A DNA stretch of 51,316 nt from an uncultured Rhodospirillales bacterium (GCA_903845065.1 CAIMWH010000300.1:1-51316), one strand, 5' to 3'. Positions 26,640 through 35,653 are shown, numbered from the stretch's first letter. The notes: generated by a model from the letters alone, not told the origin. Program-made: numbers and translations.

Positions 26640-26990
26640 ATGAACGATGGCGCGGTACCGGACCTGACGGCGATCGACCCGCAGGAACTGGCGCGCGACT
26701 GGATCACGCTGTGGCAGAGCGAATTGGCGGCCCTGGCCACCGATCGCGAGGCGCAGGAGGCGTGGCAGACGTGTCTGGCGGTGTGGGCCGGCATGGCGAT
26801 GTCCATGGCGGCGATGCTGCCGCGCGGGGGGCATAGTGGCGCTGCAGGGGGAGGTCGGTCCGCTGATGCGGCGCGGCCCGCGGCCGCTGCTGCTGCACCT
26901 GATGCTCGCGACGCTGAAATCGAGCGCCTCGCCCGCCACATTGCCGAGCTTGAACGCCGCCTGGCCCGGCTTGAGCGGGGAGTGGAGTGA
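26640..26990 (+). CDS. Small coiled-coil protein, candidate PhaE-like subunit
   Basis: The 116-residue product has a Trp-rich helical N-terminus (ARDWITLWQSELAALATD, then EAWQTCLAVWAGMAMSM), an Ala/Gly linker and a heptad-patterned C-terminus (IERLARHIAELERRLARLE). Class III PHA synthases need a PhaE partner that has Trp-containing helices and a similar terminal coiled coil, but PhaE is about three times longer. The last 125 bases overlap the start of the synthase gene in another frame. I did not find a close named family; the PhaE idea rests on layout and pattern only. Confidence 0.6.
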   Translation: MNDGAVPDLTAIDPQELARDWITLWQSELAALATDREAQEAWQTCLAVWAGMAMSMAAMLPRGGHSGAAGGGRSADAARPAAAAAAPDARDAEIERLARHIAELERRLARLERGVE

Positions 26991-28029
26991 TGCGGCCACG
27001 GTGCCACCCGAGGCGCGGCTGCGCGAAAATGCCGGGCTGATCGCGGGAGTCGCCGCCTACCGCCGGCACCCCTATCGGCGCGATCTGCCCGATCCCACCG
27101 CGATATGGCACGAAGGCGAAACCCGGGTGATCGACTATGCGCGGCCGGATGCCACCGGGCCGGTGGTGCTGTTCGTTCCCAGTCTGGTGAACCGCGCCTA
27201 CGTGCTCGATCTCGCCGAGGGCCGTTCGATGATGCGGTTTCTTGCCGCCCAGGGGCTGCGGGTGCGGCTGCTCGATTGGGGCTGGCCGGGGGAGGCCGAG
27301 CGGAAGTTTGGCCTCACCGACTACATCGCCGGGCGGCTGGAGCGCGCGGTGATGGCGTGTGGCGGGCCGGTGGTGCTGGCCGGGTATTGCATGGGCGGGC
27401 TGTTGACGCTGGCGCTGGCGCAGCGGCGGCCAGACCTGGTTTCGGCCTTGGCGCTGCTGGCGACGCCGTGGGATTTCCATGCCGGGGATGACGGCCAGGG
27501 CCGCGCGCTGGCGGCGCAGTTGTCGTTGCTGGAGCCGATGCTGGGCCTCGCCGGCACGCTGCCGGTGGACCTGCTGCAATCGCTGTTCGCGCTGCTCGAT
27601 CCGTGGGGGATCGCCAGCAAGTATCGCGGCTTCGCGAGGATCGACCCCAATGGCGAGCGGGCGAAGCTGTTCGTGGCGCTGGAGGACTGGCTGAATGACG
27701 GCATTCCGCTGGCCGCCCCGGTGGCGCGGGAGTGCATCGGGCAGTGGTATGGCGAGAATGCTCCGGCGCGGGGGGCGTGGCGGGTGGCCGGGCAGGTGGT
27801 GAACCCGGCGGCGCTGGACATGCCGTCATTCGTGGCGGTGCCGGCGAAGGATCGCATCGTGCCGCCGGAAAGCGCGCTGCCGTTGGCGGCCATGCTGCGG
27901 GGTGCCGTGCTGCACCAGCCGCGCGCCGGCCATATCGGCATGGCCGCCGGAGGCACCGCCGAAGCCGCTTTGTGGCAACCCTTGCTGACCTGGTTCCGAA
28001 GCCTCTCAGCCGCCCCCAGGCACGGATAA
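26866..28029 (+). CDS. Short polyhydroxyalkanoate synthase-like protein (PhaC)
   Basis: The 387-residue product has the PHA synthase lipase-like box GYCMGG with nucleophile C175, plus the Asp of VPAKDRIVPP and the His of RAGHIGM. It lacks the long N-terminal domain of class I enzymes; its length resembles class III PhaC. The chosen ATG follows a GGGGGAGG site 11 bases upstream and gives the start MRRGPRPLLLHL. A GTG at 26836 or a GTG at 27001 are alternatives. It is divergent from phaR. The TAA stop coincides with the edge of a T-rich dispersed element. Confidence 0.85.
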   Translation: MRRGPRPLLLHLMLATLKSSASPATLPSLNAAWPGLSGEWSDAATVPPEARLRENAGLIAGVAAYRRHPYRRDLPDPTAIWHEGETRVIDYARPDATGPVVLFVPSLVNRAYVLDLAEGRSMMRFLAAQGLRVRLLDWGWPGEAERKFGLTDYIAGRLERAVMACGGPVVLAGYCMGGLLTLALAQRRPDLVSALALLATPWDFHAGDDGQGRALAAQLSLLEPMLGLAGTLPVDLLQSLFALLDPWGIASKYRGFARIDPNGERAKLFVALEDWLNDGIPLAAPVARECIGQWYGENAPARGAWRVAGQVVNPAALDMPSFVAVPAKDRIVPPESALPLAAMLRGAVLHQPRAGHIGMAAGGTAEAALWQPLLTWFRSLSAAPRHG

Positions 28030-28066
28030 AAGTTTTTTGTTTCTTTTTTTCAAAAAAGAAAGCGCT
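28030..28066. repeat. T-rich 37-base element, half-palindrome copy 1
   Basis: Starts directly after the phaC stop with AAGTTTTTTGTTTC and ends in AGCGCT. It contains an internal hairpin TTTCTTTTTT / AAAAAAGAAA. It is identical over 37 bases to 40669-40705. It sits between the convergent phaC and GT4 genes and could act as a terminator in either direction. Confidence 0.8.
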
Positions 28067-28068
28067 CG

Positions 28069-29085
28069 CTACTTGCCAACCTTGTCCAGAAAAGCCCGCC
28101 ACTGCTCCACCACCGCCGGCTCGGCAAACGCCGCCTCATAGCGCGCCCGCCCGTTCACGGCGAAGCGCGCCGCCAGCGTCGGGTCATCACGCAACCGCCC
28201 GATCGCATCGGCCAATGCAGTCGGGTCCTCATGCGGCACCAGCAGCCCATCCCGCCCGTCCAGCAATAGTTCGGCCGGCCCGTCGGCCGCCACCGCCACC
28301 AGGGGGCGGCGGGCGGACCAGGCTTCGATCACCATGTTGCCGAGCGGTTCGACGCGCGACGAGCAGACGAAGATATCGGCCGCGCGGAGCAGGGCGCCGG
28401 CATCGGTGCGCCAGCCGAGGAAGCGCACCCGGTCGGCCACCCCTTCGCGCCGGGCGAGGGCTTCGAGGTTGGCCCGTTCGGGGCCTTCGCCGGCGATGGC
28501 GAAGATGGCGCCGGGCAGGCGGGGCAGGGCGCGGATGGCGGTGTCAAACCCCTTGTCGGGGTGCAGGCGGCCGAGGCCGAGGAGCAGGGGGGCGGCCTTC
28601 GGCAGATCCGCGGCGGGCGGAGTGTCGGCGAAGTCGGCGACGAAGTTGGGGAGGTAGTGGGCGCGTTCGGCGGCCCAGCCCTGGCTGCGCAGCCAGGTGG
28701 TGATGCCTATGGTGTTGCCGACGAGGTGGTCGCAGGCGCGGTAGTAGCGCAGGTCATAGTAGCCACCGAGGCGGCCGACGTTGACCCAGTCGCCGCGGGG
28801 GAGATGCATGTTGGCGCGGCTCATCCAGGCCACCGCGACGCGGGGCGCGAAGGCGCGCAGGGCGCGGGCGAGGCGGGGGCGGGTGAGGATGTCGAGCCGG
28901 GTGCCGAAGCGCAGTTCCACCGGGTTCATCCCGGCATCACGCAGGAGGGTGGCGCGGGCCGGGTTGGTGCGGATGACGGGCAGCACCGCATCGCCGGCTC
29001 GTTGCTGGGCGAGGCAGAGGCGTTCGTAGAAGAGTTCGGCGCCGCCATGCACGGCCCCGGCCATGATGTGGGCGACGCGGGTCAT
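28069..29085 (-). CDS. Glycosyltransferase family 4
   Basis: A retaining GT-B glycosyltransferase likely to act in lipopolysaccharide or capsule assembly at the inner face of the membrane. The 338-residue product opens RVAHIMAGAVHGGAELFYE, has the GT4 domain GLGRLHPDKGFDTAI, and shows the EPLGNMVIEA motif (E-x7-E) typical of the donor site. The ATG at 29085 overlaps the end of the GT9 gene by four bases (ATGA), so the two are coupled. The frame extends further upstream but that part is antisense shadow over GT9. Confidence 0.92.
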   Translation of the reverse strand: MTRVAHIMAGAVHGGAELFYERLCLAQQRAGDAVLPVIRTNPARATLLRDAGMNPVELRFGTRLDILTRPRLARALRAFAPRVAVAWMSRANMHLPRGDWVNVGRLGGYYDLRYYRACDHLVGNTIGITTWLRSQGWAAERAHYLPNFVADFADTPPAADLPKAAPLLLGLGRLHPDKGFDTAIRALPRLPGAIFAIAGEGPERANLEALARREGVADRVRFLGWRTDAGALLRAADIFVCSSRVEPLGNMVIEAWSARRPLVAVAADGPAELLLDGRDGLLVPHEDPTALADAIGRLRDDPTLAARFAVNGRARYEAAFAEPAVVEQWRAFLDKVGK

Positions 29086-29963
29086 GGGATCAGCAGCCCC
29101 TTCGCCATGGCGTGCGCGGCATCGACGGATATTCCGGCCATGGCATCTCCGGTGGTCAGCACGGCGGCGGTGCGGCGGCCGGCGGGGGAATACTCGGCGG
29201 CATTGGAGGCGCCGAACAGGCCAAGGGTGGGGCAGCCGGCCGCGGCGGCGAGGTGCATCAGCCCCGAGTCGTTGCCGATGAACACGGCGCAGCGGGCGAG
29301 GCAGGCGGCGGCCTCGGGCAGGGCGAGGCGGCCGGTGAGGTCGATCGCGTCGGGCAGGGCGGCCAGCACCGGGGCGGCCAAAGTGGCCTCCTGCGCGCCG
29401 GGGCCGGCGAACACCGCGACACGGGCGCCGGGCAGGTCCTGGGCTGCGAGGCGCTGGGCGAGGGCGACGAAGCGTTCGGGTGCCCAGACCTTGCCGGTCC
29501 AGTTTGCGGTGGGGCCGATGGCGATGATGGGAGGGCCGTCGGGGAGCAGCTTTGCGGCCAGCGCGCGGTCCTCGGGGCCTGTCCAGGCCACCGGCAACGG
29601 CGGCGGGGCGATGCCGAGAATGGCGGCCAACTGCGCGATCTTGTGGCCTGGGCGCTTGCGCATGATGGCGCGCCGGCGGGTGGGCAGCAGCCAGGAAATC
29701 GCCGAGGCGCGGATATCCACCACCAGGTCCCACATGGTGCCCACGGTGGCGGCCCATAGCGGCGGCCAGTGCATGCCGCGCGGCCGCTTGTCGAAGCTGA
29801 TGAGGCGTTCGAGATGGGGCATGCGCAGGAACACCCCCTCCGACACCGCGCCGCACGCCACGGTGAAGCGGGCATCGGGGTGGGTTCGGAGCAGGTGGTC
29901 GAGGAGGCCGGTGGAGAGCACGGCGTCGCCGATGCGGTTCGAGGTGACGAAGAGGATGCGCAT
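29082..29963 (-). CDS. Glycosyltransferase family 9 (heptosyltransferase-like)
   Basis: Member of the ADP-heptose:LPS heptosyltransferase family. The 293-residue product begins MRILFVTSNRIGDAVLSTGLL, the characteristic start of the family. It contains IGPTANWTGKVW and FIGNDSGLMHLAAAAGCPTLGLFG, the usual donor-site region. It is first of a two-gene unit with GT4 and divergent from the asparagine synthase gene (59-base gap). Heptose transfer is inferred from family only. Confidence 0.92.
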   Translation of the reverse strand: MRILFVTSNRIGDAVLSTGLLDHLLRTHPDARFTVACGAVSEGVFLRMPHLERLISFDKRPRGMHWPPLWAATVGTMWDLVVDIRASAISWLLPTRRRAIMRKRPGHKIAQLAAILGIAPPPLPVAWTGPEDRALAAKLLPDGPPIIAIGPTANWTGKVWAPERFVALAQRLAAQDLPGARVAVFAGPGAQEATLAAPVLAALPDAIDLTGRLALPEAAACLARCAVFIGNDSGLMHLAAAAGCPTLGLFGASNAAEYSPAGRRTAAVLTTGDAMAGISVDAAHAMAKGLLIP

Positions 29964-30022
29964 TGTGAGGTGGCGGATAGCACGATCTTGGCGCGGGCGC
30001 GCTAGACCGCTACAGGGTGCGT

Positions 30023-31780
30023 ATGTGCGGCATAGCGGGCGTCATCATGCGGGGCGGCGGCGCGCCCGATCCGGCCGTGCTGGACCGGCTGCTGAAGGCG
30101 CTCGCCCATCGCGGGCCGGATGGCCATGGCAGTCTGGTGCGCGGCGATACGGCGCTGCTGCATACGCGCCTCGCCATCGTCGATCTCGTCACCGGGGACC
30201 AGCCGCTGTTCGCGCCCTCGGGCACGGCGCTGGTGGCCAATGCCGAGATCTACAACAACCCCGAATTGCGGGTGGAGTTGGACGGCACGCCGTTCGTCAC
30301 CCGTTCGGACTGCGAGCCCGCGGTGTTCCTCTACGAGAGCATGGGGGACGGGTTCGCGGCACGGCTGCGGGGCATGTATGCCATCGCCATCCATGACCCG
30401 GCCCGGGGGCGGGTGGTGCTGGCGCGGGACCCGTTCGGGATCAAGCAGTTGTACTACGTGGAGACGGCAGCGGCGTTCGCCTTCGCCTCGGAGCCGCAGG
30501 CATTGGTGGCGGCCGGGTTCGCGCGCGCCGATGCCGATCCGGTGCGGCGGGCCGAGCTGCTGCAACTGAAGTTCACCACCGGGGCACAAACCATGTTCCC
30601 CGGCGTGATGCGGGTGCTGCCGGGCGAGACGCTGGTGGTGGAGGCCGGGCGGATCGTGGCGCGGCATCGCATCGACGCGCTGCCGGCCGGCAAGCCGCTG
30701 CCGATCCGCCATGGTGACGCTCTGGAGCGCCTGGAGGGGGTGCTCACCGACAGCGTCGCGGTGCATCTGCGCTCGGACGTGCCGTATGGGCTGTTCCTGT
30801 CGGGAGGTATCGACAGTTCGGCCCTGCTCGCCCTGATGACGCGGCTGACCGGCAATCGGATCAACGTGCTGACCATGGGGTGGCAGGGCGCCGGGGCGGC
30901 GGACGAGAGTCGCGAGGCGGAGCGGCTGGCGAAAATCCAGGGGGCGGAGTACCAGCGGCTGGAAATGGGGGAGGCCGACTTCTGGGCCTTCGCGCCACGG
31001 ATCGCCGCCGCCATCGATGACCCGACCGCCGATGCCGCGGTGTTGCCGACCTGGATGCTGGGGCGCGCGGCGCGGGCGGCGGGGCTGAAGGTGACGTTGT
31101 GCGGCGAGGGGGCGGACGAGATTTTCGGCGGCTACTCGCGCTATCGCAAGCGCCGGGCGCCGTTCTCGTGGTTCGCCCGGCCGCCGCGCACCAAGGGGGT
31201 GCTGGGGGGCGCGATCGCGGATTGGCGCGACGGGCTGGCTGTTGCCGAGGTTGCCTCGGCCGCCGGACGCACCCCGTTGCAGGCGGCCCAGGCGGTGGAT
31301 GTGGCGGAGTGGCTGCCCAATGACCTGCTGGTGAAGCTCGATCGCTGCCTGATGGTGCATGGGGTGGAGGGGCGCACGCCGTTCCTCGATCCGGTGGTGG
31401 CGCGGTTCGGCTTCCTGCTGCCGGATGCCGAGAAGGCCGGGCTGCGGTTCGGCAAGGTTCTGCTGCGGGACTGGCTGGCGAAGGCGTTCCCCGAGGCCGG
31501 GGCCTATGCGCGCAAAAAGGGCTTCAAGCCGCCGGTGGGGGCATGGATGGCCGCGCGCGGCACGGCGCTGGCGCGGCTGGTGGCGGAGCAGGCGGGGGTG
31601 GCCGCCGCGGTGCCGTCAGCGGTGGTGATGGCGGCCTTCGAGGGCGCGGCGGAGAATTCGCAGCGGGCGTGGAGCCTGTTGTTCTATGGGCTGTGGCACG
31701 CCCATCACGTGATGGGCGTCGATCCCTCCGGGGACATTGCCGCCGTGCTGTCGGCTGCCCGGGCCAGCGCCAGGCCGTAG
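30023..31780 (+). CDS. asnB: Asparagine synthase (glutamine-hydrolysing)
   Basis: Transfers the amide nitrogen of glutamine to an acyl-adenylate. The ATG at 30023 is chosen since it places Cys2 (MCGIAGV) as the N-terminal nucleophile; a GTG two codons earlier is not used. The 585-residue product has the class II glutaminase domain (residues 2-200) and the ATP-pyrophosphatase loop SGGIDSS at 260-266. GEGADEIFGGYSRY and GVEGRTPFLDP follow. Being placed among polysaccharide genes, it may amidate a sugar acid in LPS rather than make free asparagine, as is known for such homologues. Its 3' end overlaps the convergent O-antigen ligase gene by 76 bases. Confidence 0.93.
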   Translation: MCGIAGVIMRGGGAPDPAVLDRLLKALAHRGPDGHGSLVRGDTALLHTRLAIVDLVTGDQPLFAPSGTALVANAEIYNNPELRVELDGTPFVTRSDCEPAVFLYESMGDGFAARLRGMYAIAIHDPARGRVVLARDPFGIKQLYYVETAAAFAFASEPQALVAAGFARADADPVRRAELLQLKFTTGAQTMFPGVMRVLPGETLVVEAGRIVARHRIDALPAGKPLPIRHGDALERLEGVLTDSVAVHLRSDVPYGLFLSGGIDSSALLALMTRLTGNRINVLTMGWQGAGAADESREAERLAKIQGAEYQRLEMGEADFWAFAPRIAAAIDDPTADAAVLPTWMLGRAARAAGLKVTLCGEGADEIFGGYSRYRKRRAPFSWFARPPRTKGVLGGAIADWRDGLAVAEVASAAGRTPLQAAQAVDVAEWLPNDLLVKLDRCLMVHGVEGRTPFLDPVVARFGFLLPDAEKAGLRFGKVLLRDWLAKAFPEAGAYARKKGFKPPVGAWMAARGTALARLVAEQAGVAAAVPSAVVMAAFEGAAENSQRAWSLLFYGLWHAHHVMGVDPSGDIAAVLSAARASARP

Positions 31781-32970
31781 CCGAGCAGCAGGAAGAAGAA
31801 GCCGGCGATTTCCACCGCCGAGAATCCGCTGGCCGAGGCGAGCGGCCATTCCTGGATCAGCACCGCCACGAACAGGCCGACGCGCAGCGGGTCCGGCCGC
31901 GATCCGAGATTGCGGGCGAGGGCGCGCAGCCAGGTGACGATCATGGTGCAGAACAGCACGAGGCCGGGGATGCCCGCATTGGTGGCAGCCTCGGCGTAGT
32001 GGTTGTGCGGGTGGATGTTGCAGATGGCGGCACCCGCGCCGTCCGGATGGGCGGTGGACAGGCCGCGGAAATACCGCGGGTCCGGGCAGGCATTGCGGAA
32101 GCCGTCGAAGCCTTGGCCGAAGAACGGGTTGTCCGCCGTGATCACCGCGGCGCGGGTGTAGATCAGGCCATAGTCGCTGTCCGGGAAATGTTCCATCTGG
32201 GCGGTGAACTTGGTCACCAGGCGATAGAAGGTGGGTGGCGAGACCACCGGGGTGGCGGCCAGCAGCAGGGCGCCGGCCGCGAGGGCCTGCAGCATCAGGC
32301 GGCGCAGGCTGGGCAGCATGAGGGCGGTGACGACGAGGCCGAGAATGGTCAGCAGCAGCGGCATGCGCTGGCCGATCAGCACCACGGTGCCGATGCCGGC
32401 GATGGCGAGCCCGATGGCGCCGAAGCGCCGGCCGTGGCCGAGCAGGCGCTCGATCCAGGGCAGCATGGCGGGAAACAGCAGGCGGGACAGCGGGGCCGCG
32501 GCGCGCGGGGTGAGGAAGGGGCCGGTGAGTTCGCCATCCCCCCAGCGCGGGAAGCCCTGGATATTGCGGCCGATGGTGAATTGCAGCCAGGTCTGGCCCG
32601 CGATGTAGAGGGTGCTCGCGGTGATGACGTGTTGAAGCCAGCGCCGCGCCGGGGCGGTGGCCAGCACCTGATGTTCGAGGGCGGCGACGAACACCACGAA
32701 GCGCACCATCACCAGCGCCTGCACCAGGGAATGGGTGCCGCCGATGCCGATGAACGGCAGCGAGCACACCACCTGCCAGCCCCACCACAGCGCCGCGATC
32801 TTCAGCCAGGGCGTGCCGAGCCACGCCCAGTCACCCACCAGCGCGCTGCGCAGGAGGAACAGGACCGCCGCCAGCGCGATCAGCCCGTCCGCGATGCCGC
32901 GGCCATGCATGATGAAGGCGGGCAGGACGAGGGTGGCGGCGAGGCTGAGGCGGTCGAGCCAGGGGATCAC
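31705..32970 (-). CDS. O-antigen ligase-like membrane protein (Wzy_C / WaaL family)
   Basis: A 421-residue polytopic inner-membrane protein with about ten to twelve hydrophobic segments and the long periplasmic loop typical of WaaL and Wzy ligases. The loop contains HPHNHYAEAATNAGIPG, a His-rich motif usual for this family. It would attach O-antigen or another glycan to lipid A-core in the periplasm, or polymerise it. The last 76 bases overlap asnB on the other strand. A 60-base gap separates its start from the copD stop. Confidence 0.9.
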   Translation of the reverse strand: MIPWLDRLSLAATLVLPAFIMHGRGIADGLIALAAVLFLLRSALVGDWAWLGTPWLKIAALWWGWQVVCSLPFIGIGGTHSLVQALVMVRFVVFVAALEHQVLATAPARRWLQHVITASTLYIAGQTWLQFTIGRNIQGFPRWGDGELTGPFLTPRAAAPLSRLLFPAMLPWIERLLGHGRRFGAIGLAIAGIGTVVLIGQRMPLLLTILGLVVTALMLPSLRRLMLQALAAGALLLAATPVVSPPTFYRLVTKFTAQMEHFPDSDYGLIYTRAAVITADNPFFGQGFDGFRNACPDPRYFRGLSTAHPDGAGAAICNIHPHNHYAEAATNAGIPGLVLFCTMIVTWLRALARNLGSRPDPLRVGLFVAVLIQEWPLASASGFSAVEIAGFFFLLLGYGLALARAADSTAAMSPEGSTPIT

Positions 32971-33030
32971 GCGTGTGGCACTCCGGTGTTTGCCGGGAAA
33001 TCGGCCGGATCGGGTGGGCTTGGCAAGGGG

Positions 33031-34356
33031 TTAGTTGTGACGATGCCCGGCCGCGAGGTGGCCGTGCGGGTTGCGGGCGCGGATGTAGTCGATCACGGCC
33101 CAGCGGTCGGCTTCGCTGAGCGCGGCGGCGAAACCGGGCATCGCCAGGCTGCCGTCGGGCGCGCGCATGCCGGCGGTGAGCCACCAGAACAACTCGCCGT
33201 CCAGGTGTTCCCACAAATGCGGCTCGGTGAGGTCGGCCGGTGGGATGGGCAGGTTCGCGGCTTGCGGGCCGTCGCCGGTGCCGTTGGCGCCGTGGCAGGC
33301 GGTGCAGTGCTGGGCGTAGAGAACGGCGCCGCGGGCGCGGGAGGCGGGAGTGGGGTCGGACGGTTCGGTGCGGTAGCTGGTGGGGTAGGCCTCGACCAGC
33401 AGGGGGGAGAGGTGGGGCAGGCCGAGCCAGAGGGCGAACGGCACGGCGAGCAGGGCGATGCGCCAGCGCAGGGCGGTGGCGAGGGCGAGGATGGCGAGGG
33501 CGCACCAGGCGGTGCCGGTGATGATCTCGGCGCGCAGGTCCGGGTCATCCAGTGCCGCCGCGTCGGGGCGCCAGGGGAATGGCCAGGTGGGCTGCGCGTG
33601 CATGCCGGGTTCCATGTCGGCGAGCACGGCGGCCACGGCGAGGGCGGCGAGGCCGAGGGCGGCCTGGGTGGCGATGCTGCGGATCAAGGCCGGCCGGGTG
33701 GCTGGCAAAGCGGGCACGAGGCGCCAGCGGTGGCGGCTGGCGAAGGCGAGCAGGGCGGCCATGAGGGCCAGTTTCGCCCCGAGCATGCCGCCGTAGCCGG
33801 TGCCGAGCAGGCCGGGCAGTCCGCCGCCGAGGCGCCAGCCCTGCCACGCGGCACTGGCCGCGAGCAGGATCACCGCGATGGTGGCGAGCCGGCCGAAGCG
33901 GGCCGCCGCCGCATCGCGGCCCTCGGCCAAAGCACAGGCGAGGGGGACGAGGCCGCCCAGCCACGCGCCGGCGCCGAGCAGATGGAGCGCCTGGGCGATG
34001 ACGAGGTCCGGCGCATCGCCCATCGCCATGCCGTGGCCATGCAGCGCCCCGGCCGCCACCGCGAGACCGGCCATCGTGGCGCCGATGCGCCGGGGGAGAA
34101 GGGTCGCGATGGTCAGCAGGACCGCCTGGGCGGCGAGAACCTTGCCGAACAGCGTGGCGGCCATCACGTCCAGCACATCGCCGCCAAGGTCCATCGCCGC
34201 CGCCGCCAGCCAGGCCGCGATGCCGAGGAGGGTCGCGGCGAGGGCGGCGTGGCGGACGGGGCGCGGGGTCCGCCCGCCGATCGCCGCATCGAACAGGAGG
34301 GCGCCGAACAGCGCCATCATGCCGATGTCGGCGAGCAGGCGCGCGGGGAGCAGCAT
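33031..34356 (-). CDS. CopD-type copper membrane protein fused to cytochrome c
   Basis: The 441-residue product combines a CopD-like multi-helix membrane domain with a C-terminal c-type cytochrome. Eight or so hydrophobic helices span residues 1-320, with several His and Met (HGHGMAMGDA near 106-115; ALHLLGAGAWLGGL). The cytochrome part (about 340-441) has heme motif C351-T-A-C354-H355 and a likely axial Met at M406 (LAMPGF). The tail is His-rich (HGHLAAGHRHN). CopD is implicated in copper uptake with CopC. The attached cytochrome could receive electrons or deliver copper. The start overlaps the copC stop by one base (TGATG). Confidence 0.88.
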   Translation of the reverse strand: MLLPARLLADIGMMALFGALLFDAAIGGRTPRPVRHAALAATLLGIAAWLAAAAMDLGGDVLDVMAATLFGKVLAAQAVLLTIATLLPRRIGATMAGLAVAAGALHGHGMAMGDAPDLVIAQALHLLGAGAWLGGLVPLACALAEGRDAAAARFGRLATIAVILLAASAAWQGWRLGGGLPGLLGTGYGGMLGAKLALMAALLAFASRHRWRLVPALPATRPALIRSIATQAALGLAALAVAAVLADMEPGMHAQPTWPFPWRPDAAALDDPDLRAEIITGTAWCALAILALATALRWRIALLAVPFALWLGLPHLSPLLVEAYPTSYRTEPSDPTPASRARGAVLYAQHCTACHGANGTGDGPQAANLPIPPADLTEPHLWEHLDGELFWWLTAGMRAPDGSLAMPGFAAALSEADRWAVIDYIRARNPHGHLAAGHRHN

Positions 34357-34718
34357 CAAGCCCGCACCGTGAAGCGGTAGCTGCCCTCGGTGTGGTGGGT
34401 GTCCGTCGAGGTGGCGCGCCACGCCACCAGGTAGGTGCCGGGCGGCAGCGGGATGAGCGGCACCTGGAGGGTTTGCGGCTCGGCGCCCGCCACGGCGGGG
34501 CCCGCGGTGTGGCTGATGCCGACGGCATCGGTCACCGCGATGCCGCTGAAGCGGGGCTCGAGGGCTTCGGAGAAGGTGATCGAGATGAGCGCGGGGGCGC
34601 GGTCAAGCTCGGCGCCAGGGGGCGGGCTCGCGCTTTTCAGGCGGGCATGGGCCAAGGCGGGGCGGCTGGCGAGCAGCACCGCCAGGGTCAGCAGGGTGCG
34701 GCGCGGATAGGGTCTCAT
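34356..34718 (-). CDS. copC: Periplasmic copper-binding protein CopC
   Basis: The 120-residue product has a signal peptide (residues 1-23, ending ASRPALA). The mature protein would begin with H24, a known Cu(II) ligand of CopC. The other ligands D106 and H108 are present in STDTHHTEGSYRF. The ATG at 34718 overlaps the stop of the preceding gene by four bases (ATGA), which is why I prefer it over a GTG at 34727. It is coupled to the copD fusion. The protein would hold Cu(II) in the periplasm and pass it to CopD. Confidence 0.93.
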   Translation of the reverse strand: MRPYPRRTLLTLAVLLASRPALAHARLKSASPPPGAELDRAPALISITFSEALEPRFSGIAVTDAVGISHTAGPAVAGAEPQTLQVPLIPLPPGTYLVAWRATSTDTHHTEGSYRFTVRA

Positions 34719-35653
34719 TGGAACCACCGCGTGACCGGCGTGCCGAGACTGCGGGGCAGCAGGTCATCCAGGAAGATGTGGATTTGCGCCATCGCGCCGA
34801 GGTTGCGCCCGGTGTTGCGGTTGGCCGGGATCAGCACCTCGGCGGTGAGCTGATACCAGTCCCCGGACCAGGCGATGCCGGGGGCGACCAGCAACTGGAT
34901 GGCCTGGCCCGACGGGCGGGTGGCGGCAGCAGACCAGGCGATTTCGATCAGCGGGGTGAGGTTGGCGAGCCAGCCGGGCAGGCCGTAGTCCTTCACCTCG
35001 GATTGCAGGTAGGCGAGGCTGTATTGGAGGGCGAGGCCGCCGGCCCAGCGGTTTTCATGGCCGCCATTGTCGGTGCCGTCGCTGTGGATCTTGAGTGCGC
35101 GTTCGGACACCGCGTAGCCGAACTGGCCGGTGATGGCGAAGGGACGCAGCGGGCCGATCGGCAGGTCACCCAGGCCCTTGCCGAAGCTGATCGAGGGCGT
35201 GGTGGTGGAGACCGCCTCCGCGCCGATGGCGGCGGTGCCGGTACGGGCGAATTCGCGATCGACGCCGATGGACAGCATGAACTCGTGCTCCGGGTTCACG
35301 TAGGCCTGGTACTTGGCGCCGAGCTCGATGTTGTCCCAGCCGTTGCGGTGCTTGTCACCGGCGGTGGCGAGCCAGGTGTGGCCCAGGGAAACCGAGACCC
35401 CGAAGCGGTCGGTGATGCGCTTGGCGAAGCTGGCATTGAGGTTGAGGCTGGTGCTCGGCCCGGCAGTGTCGGTGGCGGGCGAACGGGACCAGGTTGCGGT
35501 GGGGAGGGTGGCTTCGTCGGCAACCGCGGGGTCATCGAATTGCAGGGTGCTGACGAAGAGGCGGGGGCCGGCGACGCCGTGGGCGTGGGCGGGCGGACAG
35601 GTGCAGGCGAGGATGGGCACGGCATAGCCGAGGACGCGCGAAAGGCGGGACAT
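34715..35653 (-). CDS. Probable outer-membrane beta-barrel protein
   Basis: The 312-residue product has a signal peptide ending CPPAHAHG, then alternating aromatic and small residues of beta strands (FGVSVSLGHTWLATAG, IELGAKYQAYV, GGLALQYSLAYLQ). It does not show the TonB-box or plug of a receptor. It is placed between a DUF2946 protein and CopC in one operon, so a role in metal passage or sensing at the outer membrane is inferred. It ends TRWFQ and couples to copC. Confidence 0.75.
   Translation of the reverse strand: MSRLSRVLGYAVPILACTCPPAHAHGVAGPRLFVSTLQFDDPAVADEATLPTATWSRSPATDTAGPSTSLNLNASFAKRITDRFGVSVSLGHTWLATAGDKHRNGWDNIELGAKYQAYVNPEHEFMLSIGVDREFARTGTAAIGAEAVSTTTPSISFGKGLGDLPIGPLRPFAITGQFGYAVSERALKIHSDGTDNGGHENRWAGGLALQYSLAYLQSEVKDYGLPGWLANLTPLIEIAWSAAATRPSGQAIQLLVAPGIAWSGDWYQLTAEVLIPANRNTGRNLGAMAQIHIFLDDLLPRSLGTPVTRWFQ

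Noticed and set aside
29086-29856. N-terminal extension of the GT4 frame
   Set aside because: Arg/Pro-rich antiphase translation of the GT9 gene; the ATGA overlap fits a start at 29085.
31543-34380. Long + strand open frame across the O-antigen ligase and copD genes
   Set aside because: Translation is Gly/Glu/Gln/His-rich without domains; real genes with motifs are on the - strand.
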